A stretch of DNA of 64,000 nt from Oscillospiraceae bacterium (GCA_902764825.1 CACWXL010000006.1:1-64000); one strand, 5' to 3'. Positions 8,535-17,718 are shown, counted from the first letter of the stretch. A program made the numbers and translations. Notes: a model not told the origin generated them from the letters alone.

Positions 8535-9217
8535 TAGGAAGTGGACATTCATATAAGCTCCTGATAGCGGAAGATGATGTGTCATTAAGGCACATCACTT
8601 CTGCTTTTTTTATAAATAACGGCTTTGAAGTCGATGAGGCCTCCGACGGCATCGAAGCCTGCGGCCTCATCAGGAAAAACCGCTATGACGTAATAATCCT
8701 GGACATCATGATGCCGGGCAAAGACGGCATCGAAGTCTGCAGATTCATCAGGGACTCCTATGATGTTCCGGTCATCTTCCTGACCGCACTCGGTACCGAG
8801 AGCGACATCATCGACGGTTATGCGGTCGGCGCCGACGAATACGTTACCAAGCCTTTCTCAACCAAGCTCCTTCTCGCGAAGGTAAATGCCCTTATAAAGC
8901 GCTACAGGGGCCTTCTCGTAAAGGACGGGCGCATCATAATAGACGAGCTCGTGATAGAGCCCTTCAAGCGTGTCGTCAGCGTGGACGGCAAGCGCCTTGA
9001 TATCTCGCCCAGAGAATATGAGCTCCTGATGTATTTTGTAGAGAACAAGGAGCATGTCCTGTCCAGGGACCAGATCCTGGACGCCGTCTGGGGCCAGGAT
9101 TTCATAGGTTACGACAGGGCCGTCGACACCTACGTCAAAAAGCTCCGCCAGACACTCGGTCCTGCAAGCCGGCACATTGAGACCGTCATAAAGAGCGGTT
9201 ATATTTGGCGGAACTGA
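8531..9217 (+). CDS. OmpR/PhoB family response regulator
   Basis: 228 residues. The receiver domain (about 8-120) has acidic pair EDD near residue 15, phospho-acceptor Asp58 in VIILDIMMPGKDG, the conserved Thr in FLTAL and Lys in VTKPF. The C-terminal winged helix (about 130-226) contains ISPREYELLMYFVEN and the YDRAVDTYVKKLRQTLG recognition-helix region typical of OmpR regulators. It is coupled to the kinase gene through ATGA. Targets are unknown. Confidence 0.96.
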   Translation: MIGSGHSYKLLIAEDDVSLRHITSAFFINNGFEVDEASDGIEACGLIRKNRYDVIILDIMMPGKDGIEVCRFIRDSYDVPVIFLTALGTESDIIDGYAVGADEYVTKPFSTKLLLAKVNALIKRYRGLLVKDGRIIIDELVIEPFKRVVSVDGKRLDISPREYELLMYFVENKEHVLSRDQILDAVWGQDFIGYDRAVDTYVKKLRQTLGPASRHIETVIKSGYIWRN

Positions 9218-9270
9218 TCTGTATCGTCGAGATTTCTGATTCATAGCCAGGGCTGCGCGCCCCATCCCTA

Positions 9271-9332
9271 TTAAGGATTTGTTGCCTTCCGGGCGGACAA
9301 AAGAAGCAACATTTTAAGCAACAAGGCCGATG
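9271..9332 (+). repeat. Dispersed intergenic repeat, copy 1 (GTTGCCTTCCGGGCGGACA type)
   Basis: About 62 bases starting TTAAGGATTTGTTGCC and continuing TTCCGGGCGGACA, then a double A-GCAAC motif. A near-identical copy on the opposite strand lies at 35663-35724 and a shorter one at 35606-35653. It lies downstream of a gene end, as do the other copies, so it looks like a REP-like non-coding repeat family of this genome. Confidence 0.75.
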
Positions 9333-9368
9333 CCGGCTTTTATCGGAGTCACGTCTCTAAGCAATCGA

Positions 9369-9411
9369 AAAGGGGCTTCCTCAGATCACTGAGAGAGCCC
9401 CTTCCCTTTTG
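9369..9411. terminator. Bidirectional terminator
   Basis: Stem AAGGGGCT..CTCAG / CTGAG..AGCCCCTT, with CCCTTTT on one side and GAAAAGG on the other. It sits between the convergent response regulator gene and the lipoprotein gene and can serve both. Confidence 0.75.
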
Positions 9412-9438
9412 GAGAAAGTATTTTTGGTATTGATCGAA

Positions 9439-10389
9439 TCAATCAATGCCCTGAATTGTTTTGACACGGAGCTCGGGGGCTTTGTCTGTCATGTATGAAT
9501 AATCATTGAGCCATATCTGGCCTGAACCTAAGCAGATCCCCTGTCCGTTGTAGAACATGTCGTGACAGTTTTCTTCTTCTATAGCCTGACGGGATTCGGC
9601 AATTACCTTCTTCCCTTTGATCACTTTGTCATAAGTCTTCTCGTCGTCGACCCATGCGCCGTTGATGATGACGGGGAACTTGATGTACTTCTTCATGGCT
9701 TCCCAGTCTTCTGCAAGATATAACCTGCGGATGGTGTCGGCAGTATCTTCAAGATCCGCCTTGTTCATTGCGGAACAGCCCGAATAGTAATCCTTATCAC
9801 CGGTGCTCATATCCTTGACGTCTGCTGAAGGATCCTTGGCTTCCTGCGCCTGAGAATCTTTGTCCAGCTGGAAGATCTTGCCGTTCGCGATATCTTCCTT
9901 CTTGTCGGTCCATGTTACGGAATCACCGGAAATGCTGAACAGGAATGTGCCCGTGCCGTCAGAATATAATGTGTCTTCTTTCTCGACTTCATTGACGTCC
10001 TTATAAACAACGTCCTTCTTTACGCAGTCTGTGTATTCGATGCAGTAGCTGGCACTGTCGTAGATGCCTGTCATGGTCCATTCGGTAGCCTCATTGTAGC
10101 TTCCGCCCCAGCCTGCTTTGATGTTTACTTTGTCGCCGTCTCCTTTTTCGAAAGAGATGTAGCATCTGTCGCTGTAGTATTTGCCTTCGAACTTGAAAGG
10201 CTCGCCCGGCGCACTGAGGCTGACATCGGGAATGAGATTGTCTTCAGAGACCTTAAGGCCGCTCTCCTCAGCTTCGGTATTGCCGGCTTCTTCAGGTGCT
10301 CCTGCGCCCGCAGAAACAGTTGTTGCGCATGCGGTCATGGAAAGCAGTGTACATACTGACAGGACTGCGCTGATCATCTTCTTATTCAT
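9439..10389 (-). CDS. Lipoprotein of unknown function
   Basis: 316 residues. I start it at the ATG at 10389 because GGAAAGGTG lies just upstream and the product then begins with a clean lipoprotein signal (MNKKMISAVLSVCTLLS, lipobox M-T-A-C); a longer frame to 10644 has no such support. The mature part has an acidic linker, a beta-rich central domain (FEGKYYSDRCYISFEKGDG) and a C-terminal domain with W-E-A-M-K-K-Y-I-K-F-P-V, which resembles the small outer domains of clostridial substrate-sensing lipoproteins. No catalytic motif was seen. Confidence 0.8.
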   Translation of the reverse strand: MNKKMISAVLSVCTLLSMTACATTVSAGAGAPEEAGNTEAEESGLKVSEDNLIPDVSLSAPGEPFKFEGKYYSDRCYISFEKGDGDKVNIKAGWGGSYNEATEWTMTGIYDSASYCIEYTDCVKKDVVYKDVNEVEKEDTLYSDGTGTFLFSISGDSVTWTDKKEDIANGKIFQLDKDSQAQEAKDPSADVKDMSTGDKDYYSGCSAMNKADLEDTADTIRRLYLAEDWEAMKKYIKFPVIINGAWVDDEKTYDKVIKGKKVIAESRQAIEEENCHDMFYNGQGICLGSGQIWLNDYSYMTDKAPELRVKTIQGID

Positions 10390-10551
10390 TAATTCACCTT
10401 TCCTTCCATCCGTTACGGACATTACTTTGGCAGCAATTATTATCCCCGCTGCAAGGTCTTGATTGTACTCCTGTAAATTTGCAAGAGTGGGATAAAACCG
10501 TGGCAAAAGATAGGTGAAAATGAAGGCGTAACAGAAAAGACATTTAAGAGA

Positions 10552-10560
10552 TGATATAAT
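10552..10560 (+). promoter_or_regulatory. Extended -10 promoter element
   Basis: TGATATAAT matches an extended -10 (TGnTATAAT). It lies 84 bases upstream of the small membrane protein gene at 10645. No good -35 is visible, which is common for extended -10 promoters. Confidence 0.45.
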
Positions 10561-10644
10561 CAAACCGTGTTTATTTTTGTGGTGCAAAATGCGTTCTGTG
10601 GTCCGTTGCCGCAGATCAGCAGAAATAAATAGGGGGAAGTACAT

Positions 10645-10953
10645 ATGAAGAAGCCTGCATACTTTATCATTCAGTTCCTTTGGGCATTCTTTTTGGCAGC
10701 GATCATCTGGTTCGGATTCATCAATACCGCATCGGTCAACGGCAATAACAGAACTGCCGCCATTATCATGATCGGCGGCGCCATTTTCTATCTGCTCCTG
10801 ACGATCGCATATATCGTCCTCGGAATCAAGAAAGTTAAAGACTTCGGCATCTGGTTTATAATACTCGCCGTGGCGGTCAACATCGTCACGCTGGTCCTGG
10901 GCTTTTTCGCTGCCACAGGCTTAACATATGCGATCTACAATGCAGGAGGCTGA
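10645..10953 (+). CDS. Small three-TM membrane protein
   Basis: 102 residues with three hydrophobic spans (about 6-27, 37-60 and 70-95). The start is supported by TAGGGGGAAG eight bases upstream. I recognise no family. The following gene, also a small membrane protein, begins 42 bases later, so they are probably co-transcribed. Confidence 0.7.
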   Translation: MKKPAYFIIQFLWAFFLAAIIWFGFINTASVNGNNRTAAIIMIGGAIFYLLLTIAYIVLGIKKVKDFGIWFIILAVAVNIVTLVLGFFAATGLTYAIYNAGG

Positions 10954-10995
10954 AGGTCTTCCTGACTATAATGAATTTGGGATAGGTTTTTCGAG

Positions 10996-11337
10996 ATGGA
11001 TAAGATCAAAAGAGAGAGCAGAACGCACATAATCTGTGGCCTTGCCACAGGCGTTTCCACCATGTGTTTTGTAGGCAATCCGGTTGTATGTTTCTTCTGG
11101 CTGCTTTCGGTTGCCCAGAGGATCCCCAGCTATATTTCCCAGTCGGTCTTCTTGCTGGTCTTATGTGCCGTAGGCGCCGTAGGGAGTCTCGCCGCATCGA
11201 TCGTTGCAAAAGTCCTGGATAAGGAGAGCCGCTGGGCTGTCGTAAACATCGTGTATATCAGCATCGTCACAGTGATAGGCGCACTCCTGACCGCAGGTTT
11301 TATCGCGCTCATAAACGACGTTGCTTCGAACGGTTAA
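10996..11337 (+). CDS. Small three-TM membrane protein
   Basis: 113 residues. After a basic N-terminus (MDKIKRESR) there are three or four hydrophobic segments (about 14-37, 47-70 and 82-107). The ribosome site is weak (GATAGG). It is convergent with the metallopeptidase lipoprotein gene, 9 bases away. No family is recognised. Confidence 0.65.
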   Translation: MDKIKRESRTHIICGLATGVSTMCFVGNPVVCFFWLLSVAQRIPSYISQSVFLLVLCAVGAVGSLAASIVAKVLDKESRWAVVNIVYISIVTVIGALLTAGFIALINDVASNG

Positions 11338-11346
11338 GCTAGATTA

Positions 11347-12717
11347 TCAGAGATCGGGCAGCGGTTCCGGCGACCATTTCTCATGGATCGTGATGTCTTT
11401 TATCTCGTTTTTCTCGAAATCATAATCGACCACGACCGCCTTGTAATCCAGCTTATTGCCTTCGGTAGGGCCTGCCGTTACGGCAAGCTTTAGCTCGCCG
11501 TTAAGATAGAGCGGCGCGGGAAGCCCGATAAAGCCCCACTGCACATCGTAATCTCCAACGATATTCGTGAGATAGCCCCACACCTGAAGCACGTCTTCCT
11601 GCGATACTCCCGACAGCTTTGTATAGAACTTGCTGTAGTCTGAAGGGATCTTATTGAGGTCACTTTCGTTCATTGAACCTAATATGAGGCAAAATGTCTT
11701 GTCTTTCTCGTAATCGGGTCCGACGTTGTTTATGTAGAGCCTGATAAGCACTTCTCTCGGATCGATCAGCGTCTTTGGTTCACTAAGAGCGTCGGGCGTG
11801 TTTCTCATCGCCATAAACACCTTGACTGTCTCTTCAGTGGTGAATCCGTTTGCCATAAGGAGCTGTGCGAACTGATAGTCCGTATCAACGTCGAAAAACA
11901 TATTGTCGATCTTCTCGACACCGAAGATGTATTTCATGCCGACAAGAAATCTCACTCTGGGCAGATATGAGTTGGGCGCGTATGTAAAATACTCGGACGT
12001 ATACATCTCGGCGCCGCCTTCGATGAAATATGAATACAGGTAATCCTTCATATGCCTCATCTCACCATAATCGAGGTCACCGTACTTCCTGATCGAACCG
12101 TCATCCATAAGGCACGCATATCCTTCAAGTCCGCTGCCCGCGATGTTCAGGTCGATGAAGTGCATCAGCTCATGGTAGAAGACCGATGAATAAGCTTCCT
12201 TGCCCATTCTTGTCTCTAAGTCAGGATCTAACTCTATCTTATTCTCCGTCTGAATGTACTGGCCGTCGATTCCGTCAGTGTGTTTTTGGGTTATCTTAAG
12301 TTCCTTTACCTTGCCAAAGAAGAATTCCTCATTCTCACTCTTTAAGTGTTCTGCGATGACCGGGAAAAGATGATAGATGAATTCCCTTCTCCCCTTGAAT
12401 TCCGGATTGGATCCGACAACTTCGGCATACCTTATGAAGAGGTCGTACTTGCCCCTTAATTCTTCTTCTGTAAGGCCGAACTCGGCTGCGAGCTTTACCG
12501 CATCGTCCTTCGGATCAGGTGTGGGCGTAAGCGTGGGTGTAGGCGATGCTTCCGTAGGCGTGCCGGGCTTTACTTCAGCATTTGCCTGACTGTGCGATGT
12601 CCTTGGCGAACGCGTCTCAAAGCATCCTGCAAGAGATAATGACGCAATAAGAAAAGATGCAGCCAGAATGGTGCATTTTAACTTATGAAGTCTCTCCCTG
12701 TCCCCTTTGAAAATCAT
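11347..12717 (-). CDS. Putative zinc metallopeptidase lipoprotein (HExxH)
   Basis: 456 residues. It has a lipoprotein signal with lipobox L-A-G-C (Cys32), a Pro/Thr-rich linker (about 48-68), then a globular domain with FYHELMHFIDL: HELMH is a zinc-binding HExxH motif (His182-His186). Further on, YFIEGGAEMYTSEYF supplies a Glu suitable as the third ligand, the gluzincin arrangement. It is probably a surface-anchored peptidase of unknown target. It lies 8 bases after another lipoprotein gene on the same strand, probably in one operon. Confidence 0.8.
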   Translation of the reverse strand: MIFKGDRERLHKLKCTILAASFLIASLSLAGCFETRSPRTSHSQANAEVKPGTPTEASPTPTLTPTPDPKDDAVKLAAEFGLTEEELRGKYDLFIRYAEVVGSNPEFKGRREFIYHLFPVIAEHLKSENEEFFFGKVKELKITQKHTDGIDGQYIQTENKIELDPDLETRMGKEAYSSVFYHELMHFIDLNIAGSGLEGYACLMDDGSIRKYGDLDYGEMRHMKDYLYSYFIEGGAEMYTSEYFTYAPNSYLPRVRFLVGMKYIFGVEKIDNMFFDVDTDYQFAQLLMANGFTTEETVKVFMAMRNTPDALSEPKTLIDPREVLIRLYINNVGPDYEKDKTFCLILGSMNESDLNKIPSDYSKFYTKLSGVSQEDVLQVWGYLTNIVGDYDVQWGFIGLPAPLYLNGELKLAVTAGPTEGNKLDYKAVVVDYDFEKNEIKDITIHEKWSPEPLPDL

Positions 12718-12725
12718 GCTCTGCC

Positions 12726-13499
12726 TTATTTTAGCAAGCTCTCATTATAGAAAGATACCCAGAACGAATCCTTGGAGCCGTCGTTAATGCATCCGGATTC
12801 TATGCAGAGCCCTGAATCAAGCGCATGAACCTGGCTTGTCACATTGCCGCTGCTCTTATCGGTAAGCTGTGAACTGAAACATATGCTGAGCTTATCGGCA
12901 AACTGCTTCTGATAACCCTTGAGCGTATCCGCGTTCTCTTTATTGTTGATGAATGATGTCTGATAAACAGCACCCGTGCTGTCTACGACATCGATCTCAA
13001 CGTTGTTGAATTCGACGCCGTCGACCACGATCTTACATTCGAATGTATAAGCCGTATAAGACGGAGATGTCGCAGACTTATCCGTGCTGATGGGGTCACC
13101 GAGAGTCGTTCCGAATGAGCTCTCGATAAAATACTTGGTGGTGTTCAGATCGCCTGCTGTAAACAGGATGCCGGATATAAAAAGATATGCTGCCGTATTT
13201 GTTCCGTCAGCCTGAGAGCCGGTGTTTGTACTGTTGTCAGGGATTGCAGGTGTTGCGGAAATAGTCGGTAACGGATCAGTCTCTGTAGGTTCTGTTTCCG
13301 TAGGTTCAGTCTCAGTAGGCGCCGTATCCGTGGGCACTGTATCGGTGGTCACTGTTCCGGTCTCAAGGCCTGCTTCCTGCTTTGCCTCGGAATCGCTCTT
13401 GATCCTTTCCGCGCCGGTCCTTCTTTTCGCGCACGAAGCAACAGAAATAAGCAGTGCGGCTGCCAAAACAACTGAAATAAGCTTGAGTGATCTCTTCAT
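12726..13499 (-). CDS. Lipoprotein with Thr/Pro/Glu-rich linker
   Basis: 257 residues from the ATG at 13499, chosen because GGAGGTGG stands 5 bases upstream and the product begins with a lipoprotein signal (lipobox S-V-A-S-C). A low-complexity linker of repeated TETEPT units follows (about residues 45-75), then a domain of about 160 residues with no recognised family, ending in a conserved-looking W-V-S-F-Y-N-E-S-L segment. It lies upstream of the metallopeptidase lipoprotein gene in the same direction. Confidence 0.78.
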   Translation of the reverse strand: MKRSLKLISVVLAAALLISVASCAKRRTGAERIKSDSEAKQEAGLETGTVTTDTVPTDTAPTETEPTETEPTETDPLPTISATPAIPDNSTNTGSQADGTNTAAYLFISGILFTAGDLNTTKYFIESSFGTTLGDPISTDKSATSPSYTAYTFECKIVVDGVEFNNVEIDVVDSTGAVYQTSFINNKENADTLKGYQKQFADKLSICFSSQLTDKSSGNVTSQVHALDSGLCIESGCINDGSKDSFWVSFYNESLLK

Positions 13500-13554
13500 C
13501 TTGCCACCTCCGGAAGCTCGGATAATCTTAGCAGTAGGATAACAGATAGGGTCT

Positions 13555-13584
13555 TTGATAATCAACAATCGCGCAATATATAAT
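13555..13584 (+). promoter_or_regulatory. Predicted sigma-A promoter
   Basis: TTGATA at 13555-13560 and TATAAT at 13579-13584 with an 18-base spacer, 31 bases upstream of the PEBP-like gene start at 13615. Confidence 0.6.
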
Positions 13585-13614
13585 ATAATCGAAGTGTTCG
13601 CGAAAGGAGCATTC

Positions 13615-13935
13615 ATGAAGCTTTGCACCGAGTGCCACTGGGATGGCTGGGACAGGGTAGTCGACAAGACCGACCTCGCAGAAGGCGAATTTACTGACCC
13701 TAAGGTCTACACAGGACCTTATCCTGCAGGCACCCACACCTATGAGATCCATGTCATCGCGCTCAAGTCTGAGCCTAAGGCAGGCACATTCAAGGTCGAT
13801 GCAAGATCCGGTGACATCCAATCCTTCTTCGATTACGTGAATACGGCATCTGACGGCTCTGTCGGAAATGTAGTTGCATACGGTACAATAAAGGCACCGT
13901 ACACATCACCTGAACTGTACTACGGATACAGGTAA
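13615..13935 (+). CDS. Short PEBP-like protein lacking the N-terminal half
   Basis: 106 residues from the ATG at 13615, which has AAAGGAG 8 bases upstream. The segment GPYPAGTHTYEIHVIALK is the phosphatidylethanolamine-binding-protein (YbhB/YbcL) signature. Compared with the next gene it aligns only with the C-terminal half, so about 70-80 N-terminal residues of the fold are missing. It still has its own promoter and ribosome site, so it may be a working short form or a decayed duplicate. Confidence 0.65.
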   Translation: MKLCTECHWDGWDRVVDKTDLAEGEFTDPKVYTGPYPAGTHTYEIHVIALKSEPKAGTFKVDARSGDIQSFFDYVNTASDGSVGNVVAYGTIKAPYTSPELYYGYR

Positions 13936-13955
13936 TCTTTACCGGGGGTATGACC

Positions 13956-14570
13956 ATGAAAAAGATCACATCACTTCTTCTCTGCAGCGCTCTTGTTCTG
14001 GCCCTTGCCGGCTGCGGCGGCTCAGGTGCTGTTGAGACTCCGACTGCCACTACATCCGCAACAGCTGAAGCGGCCACAACTACTGCCGCACCTGACAACA
14101 GCGGCGATGAATTCGTAGGCACCTATGCATCATTCACTGTCACATCGAACAGCCTCAAGGACGGCTACTGGGACGAGATCACGGCTAACACCGTTTCCGG
14201 TCAGAATCTCTCACCCGACCTTAGCTGGGAACCCGTCGAAGGCGCATCCTGCTATGCGATCTACATGGTCGATATCAACACGCACTACTTCCTTCACTGG
14301 GTACAGGGCGACATCACCGAGACATCGCTTGCGCAAGGCTTTGCGGGATCCAAATACTACATCGGAATGTACCCTCCGCCGGGCGACACGCACGTCTATA
14401 ACATCTACGTCCTCGCGCTGAAGAACCCCGTCGACCGGGTCAAGGGCAGCGTCAACGGCATCTCGCCCAAGTTCCCCGACTTCATCAAGGCACTCGACAC
14501 CGACAAGGACGGCAACACCGGCAACATCATCTCCGTCGGCAAGATCAGCGGCAAGTTTATTGGCAAGTAA
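13956..14570 (+). CDS. PEBP-like (YbhB/YbcL family) lipoprotein
   Basis: 204 residues from the ATG at 13956. The alternative ATG at 13950 sits almost on the GGGGG ribosome site, so the later start is preferred. It has a lipoprotein signal with lipobox L-A-G-C, an Ala/Thr-rich linker, then a full PEBP domain with LSPDLSWEPVEGA, HYFLHWV and YPPPGDTHVYNIYVLALK. Family members bind phospholipid-like or small anionic ligands; the role here is unknown. It follows the truncated PEBP gene by 20 bases and ends before a strong terminator. Confidence 0.85.
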   Translation: MKKITSLLLCSALVLALAGCGGSGAVETPTATTSATAEAATTTAAPDNSGDEFVGTYASFTVTSNSLKDGYWDEITANTVSGQNLSPDLSWEPVEGASCYAIYMVDINTHYFLHWVQGDITETSLAQGFAGSKYYIGMYPPPGDTHVYNIYVLALKNPVDRVKGSVNGISPKFPDFIKALDTDKDGNTGNIISVGKISGKFIGK

Positions 14571-14596
14571 GTTCTTTTGAATTATCGATCTCCCCG

Positions 14597-14622
14597 GCTG
14601 CCCCATCGCGGGCAGCTTTTTT
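14597..14622 (+). terminator. Rho-independent terminator
   Basis: GCTGCCC-loop-GGGCAGC followed by six T residues, 27 bases after the PEBP-like lipoprotein gene. Confidence 0.92.
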
Positions 14623-14892
14623 ATTCTCGATAATCCAAGGGGATGGAAATGATGACGGAAATCACCAAAACCGTCACCTTTATCGTCACAAATGCGGGTT
14701 TGGGACGCTTGTGATGACAGATACGCTCATTTCCGTCACCGTTTGCGTCCACATCATGTCCTGGCCACCGCGCACTCCATACCGCCCTATTGACAACGCC
14801 GCACGCCGGACTTAAAATGAAACTGCTTTCATTTTTGTAACCCGTATCCACCCGCAGACCTTGTCTGCACTGCAAAGGAGCGCGAAAAAGCC

Positions 14893-15696
14893 ATGCCTAA
14901 AGTCACACAGGAATATTTCGACAACAAGCGCAGGATGATCGTTGAAGCATGCTATCAGGTGTGCCTCAGAAAGCCCGTCGAGATGGTCACGATATCGGAC
15001 GTCATCGCAGAGACGGGGCTGTCGCAGGGCGGCATTTACAGGTTCTACAAGGACCTGGACGAGATCCTGTCCGACATGATCTCCAATATGCGCCGCGACT
15101 ATGACATTACGGGCGAGCTTGATGCAGTCATCGCCGACAAGGAGGCTTCTTTCGAAGACATCACGAGAAGGATCTGCCGTGTGCTCGGGAATGCAATGGA
15201 AGCGCATCTGATGGATATCCAAAAGATCAATTTCGACCTGACCGTGCTAGCGATAAATGAGCCGGAACGTGCGGATAAGATCATCAGGAACGTTAAGGGC
15301 AAGGGCAATATGGATCACCTCGCTAAGGCCGTCTTCCCTTACCTTTTCGAAGCGTGCGCGGCACACAGACTTACGCCGGCGCATAACCCAATGGAGCTTT
15401 ATCAGTTCATTTCTTCAGCATATGTCGGCATCGAGACGAACTGCATACTCACCGCATGCTACGGCAAAGCGTCTATGCAGACGGAAACAAGTCCAAATGC
15501 GATGTTCGATATCCTGGCGACGACGATAATCATGCTCTTTGGCGGGGACGCGAAAAAAGCACCGGCCGCTGACAAAAACGCGGACGCCGACAAAACCCGA
15601 GAAGAAATCAAAGCACCAGAGGAGAATAAACCTGAAGCCGAACCCGGCAAGCCCGTCAACAATTACCATATTTACCCGAGCGGAAAGAAAAGATAA
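14893..15696 (+). CDS. TetR family transcriptional regulator
   Basis: 267 residues. The N-terminal helix-turn-helix ISDVIAETGLSQGGIYRFYKDLDEIL (about 37-62) is a typical TetR DNA-binding unit. The helical ligand domain spans about 65-215. The C-terminal 50 residues are a charged Lys/Glu/Ala/Pro tail, unusual for the family. It precedes an alpha/beta hydrolase gene by 12 bases, the usual regulator-enzyme pairing; repeated CGTCAC segments upstream (14650-14745) may hold its operators (inference). Confidence 0.9.
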   Translation: MPKVTQEYFDNKRRMIVEACYQVCLRKPVEMVTISDVIAETGLSQGGIYRFYKDLDEILSDMISNMRRDYDITGELDAVIADKEASFEDITRRICRVLGNAMEAHLMDIQKINFDLTVLAINEPERADKIIRNVKGKGNMDHLAKAVFPYLFEACAAHRLTPAHNPMELYQFISSAYVGIETNCILTACYGKASMQTETSPNAMFDILATTIIMLFGGDAKKAPAADKNADADKTREEIKAPEENKPEAEPGKPVNNYHIYPSGKKR

Positions 15697-15708
15697 GGGA
15701 GAGACAGA

Positions 15709-16848
15709 ATGAGCAGCAAACCAGCAACACCAAAGCCCACAGGCGGATATGCAGTGGGCACGAGGACTTTCACGGTCTACAACACAAGGAAGGACGTTCT
15801 CGACACCAAGGGCGATTCGATGCGCCATGTCCCTGCGAGGCTCTACTACCCGACAGCCAAAGACACAACTGAAGGCCTTGTCAGGGCACGTTCCATGTCA
15901 AGGAGCGAAGCCGCAGGCATCAGGAAGGCCTTCGGCATCCCGCTTAACTACGACAAGATGGAAGCATCTGGCACGAACGTGTCGGAAGCCTTTACTGACG
16001 CGCCTTTTATTGCAGATAAGAAGTTCCCGCTGATCGTCTTTAATCACGGGTATTTCAGCTACATCGAAGGCAACTCGTTCCTGTTGATTGAGCTTGCGTC
16101 GCACGGCTATTTCGTGCTTTCAGTCGGACACCCGTACGAAGGCGCGAGCGCTGACTACGATGACGGCACTTACACGCTCGTAGACAAGTCTCTGGCAAAC
16201 AAGATGTACCACCCCTTTGTTGGCGGCGTTCTTGCGGCATATAAGCTCACGAGATTCAAGGGGACGCCGGCAGAGCAGGCGGAGCTTTTCGAGCAATTCC
16301 AGAACAAATACTGCACGTTCATAGGGGCACGCGTCGATGAATGGATAACCGATACAGACTTTGCCGTTGAGCATGCGAAAAAGGAATTCGCACAATACAT
16401 CGACCTTTCCTGCGGCATTGGCATCTCGGGACATTCACAGGGCGGCGCAGTGGCGTATAAGGCGTGCCTCACAGATCCTGAATATACCTGCGGCATAAAT
16501 ATCGACGGCGGGCTATTCGGCGACCACAACGGCATGACCATGAATAAGCCCTTCATGCAGCTGTCGTGCACGGATAACGAGAATGTCGTTACCAAGGGCT
16601 ACTTAAACCACACGAAGCCCGCCTACAAGGTGCTCTTCCGCGATATGAAGCACATGGGATTTGCCGACATAAAATACGCAATGAAGCCCGGCATGACAGC
16701 AGGAAAGCTCGATGCAGATACAGCGCATAAATACACGTGCAGGAGCTTTCTTGCCTTTTTCGACTGCTATCTTAAGAAGACCTCCGATAAGCCTGAGCTT
16801 ACGAGCGACGGCGTGATCACGGTAACGGAGTTTGCGCCTGATAAATAA
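15709..16848 (+). CDS. Alpha/beta hydrolase, PAF-acetylhydrolase-like
   Basis: 379 residues, no signal peptide. The nucleophile elbow is GISGHSQGG (GxSxGG-type), with FNHGYFSYIEGN upstream as the oxyanion region, INIDGGLFG as the acid-strand region and a C-terminal MKHMGFAD that supplies the His. The overall plan resembles platelet-activating-factor acetylhydrolase/dienelactone-hydrolase relatives. It is predicted to cleave an ester of unknown identity. AAGGGAG precedes the start. It is likely co-transcribed with and controlled by the TetR regulator in front. Confidence 0.85.
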   Translation: MSSKPATPKPTGGYAVGTRTFTVYNTRKDVLDTKGDSMRHVPARLYYPTAKDTTEGLVRARSMSRSEAAGIRKAFGIPLNYDKMEASGTNVSEAFTDAPFIADKKFPLIVFNHGYFSYIEGNSFLLIELASHGYFVLSVGHPYEGASADYDDGTYTLVDKSLANKMYHPFVGGVLAAYKLTRFKGTPAEQAELFEQFQNKYCTFIGARVDEWITDTDFAVEHAKKEFAQYIDLSCGIGISGHSQGGAVAYKACLTDPEYTCGINIDGGLFGDHNGMTMNKPFMQLSCTDNENVVTKGYLNHTKPAYKVLFRDMKHMGFADIKYAMKPGMTAGKLDADTAHKYTCRSFLAFFDCYLKKTSDKPELTSDGVITVTEFAPDK

Positions 16849-16940
16849 TTTCCCTGCCTGATGTGTCTTTATATCAGAACCGTAATGGTAAAATACAGAC
16901 GCGCCCTTTATTCCGGCGCGCGAGAACAGGAGGTACGGGA

Positions 16941-17696
16941 ATGAGATCAAAGAAGTTCTTAAGTCTGATACTTGCAGGAGTAATGGCGCTTGGCATCTGC
17001 TCATGCGACGGCTTTATTGCGGTAAAGCCTGACGGACCGACAGAAACCGAAGAAGAGACCACGACAGAAGCGGCAACGGAAACGACAACTGCCGAAACGA
17101 CAACGGAAGTCGTAACCGAGACAACCGCAGAGTCGACAAAAGCAACTTCTGAGGAAACAACAGAGAATGATAATGCAGACATAAATGCCGAAGCGCCGGT
17201 CTTCGTATCATTCAAGGACAAGACTGCAGAAGAGATCCGTGAGAACATCATCAAGATCACTCAGGTCACAAGAGACACGAATCTTGATAATTACCCTGAC
17301 AGGTTTAACGTCTACCCCAATGACACCACTTATGATGAAAATGATGACACTTTAATCTTCTATCACTGGGATCCGGTAGCCATGGGCAGTACCGAGGGCC
17401 TGCGTCAGGCAATAGTTCAGATATACCGCAACGCTGACGGCTCACTTGGCCCTGCCAGCCGCGTTTCGATAACTATTAATGTCACTGACAGGGAACGCTG
17501 GGAAGAGATCTATACCACATCCTGTGAAGCGCTCAAGACAGTTCTGGGCAGGGATTCTCTTATGAAGTCCGGTGAAGGCGACTATGAGTCTTCTATATAT
17601 ATGACTTACTTCGTCTCCAAGAAACTCGAGAACGATATCTTCAAGATCCAGGTAGAGCTGCCTCTCCAGGAATTGGTTTCTGAAGACGCGGCGTGA
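16941..17696 (+). CDS. Lipoprotein with Thr/Glu-rich linker
   Basis: 251 residues from the ATG at 16941, which has AGGAGG 9 bases upstream; an in-frame upstream extension to 16863 lacks a ribosome site. The lipobox is I-C-S-C. A linker made of TTE/TTA repeats (about 38-80) leads to a domain of about 165 residues with no recognised family (FKDKTAEEIRENIIKIT, F-Y-H-W-D-P). A terminator follows at 17719. Confidence 0.78.
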   Translation: MRSKKFLSLILAGVMALGICSCDGFIAVKPDGPTETEEETTTEAATETTTAETTTEVVTETTAESTKATSEETTENDNADINAEAPVFVSFKDKTAEEIRENIIKITQVTRDTNLDNYPDRFNVYPNDTTYDENDDTLIFYHWDPVAMGSTEGLRQAIVQIYRNADGSLGPASRVSITINVTDRERWEEIYTTSCEALKTVLGRDSLMKSGEGDYESSIYMTYFVSKKLENDIFKIQVELPLQELVSEDAA

Positions 17697-17718
17697 CAAA
17701 TGCTGAAGTTTAAGATAT

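Noticed and set aside
10390..10644. N-terminal extension of the lipoprotein ending at 9439
   Set aside because: The lipoprotein signal and ribosome site place the start at 10389; the extension would bury the signal peptide.
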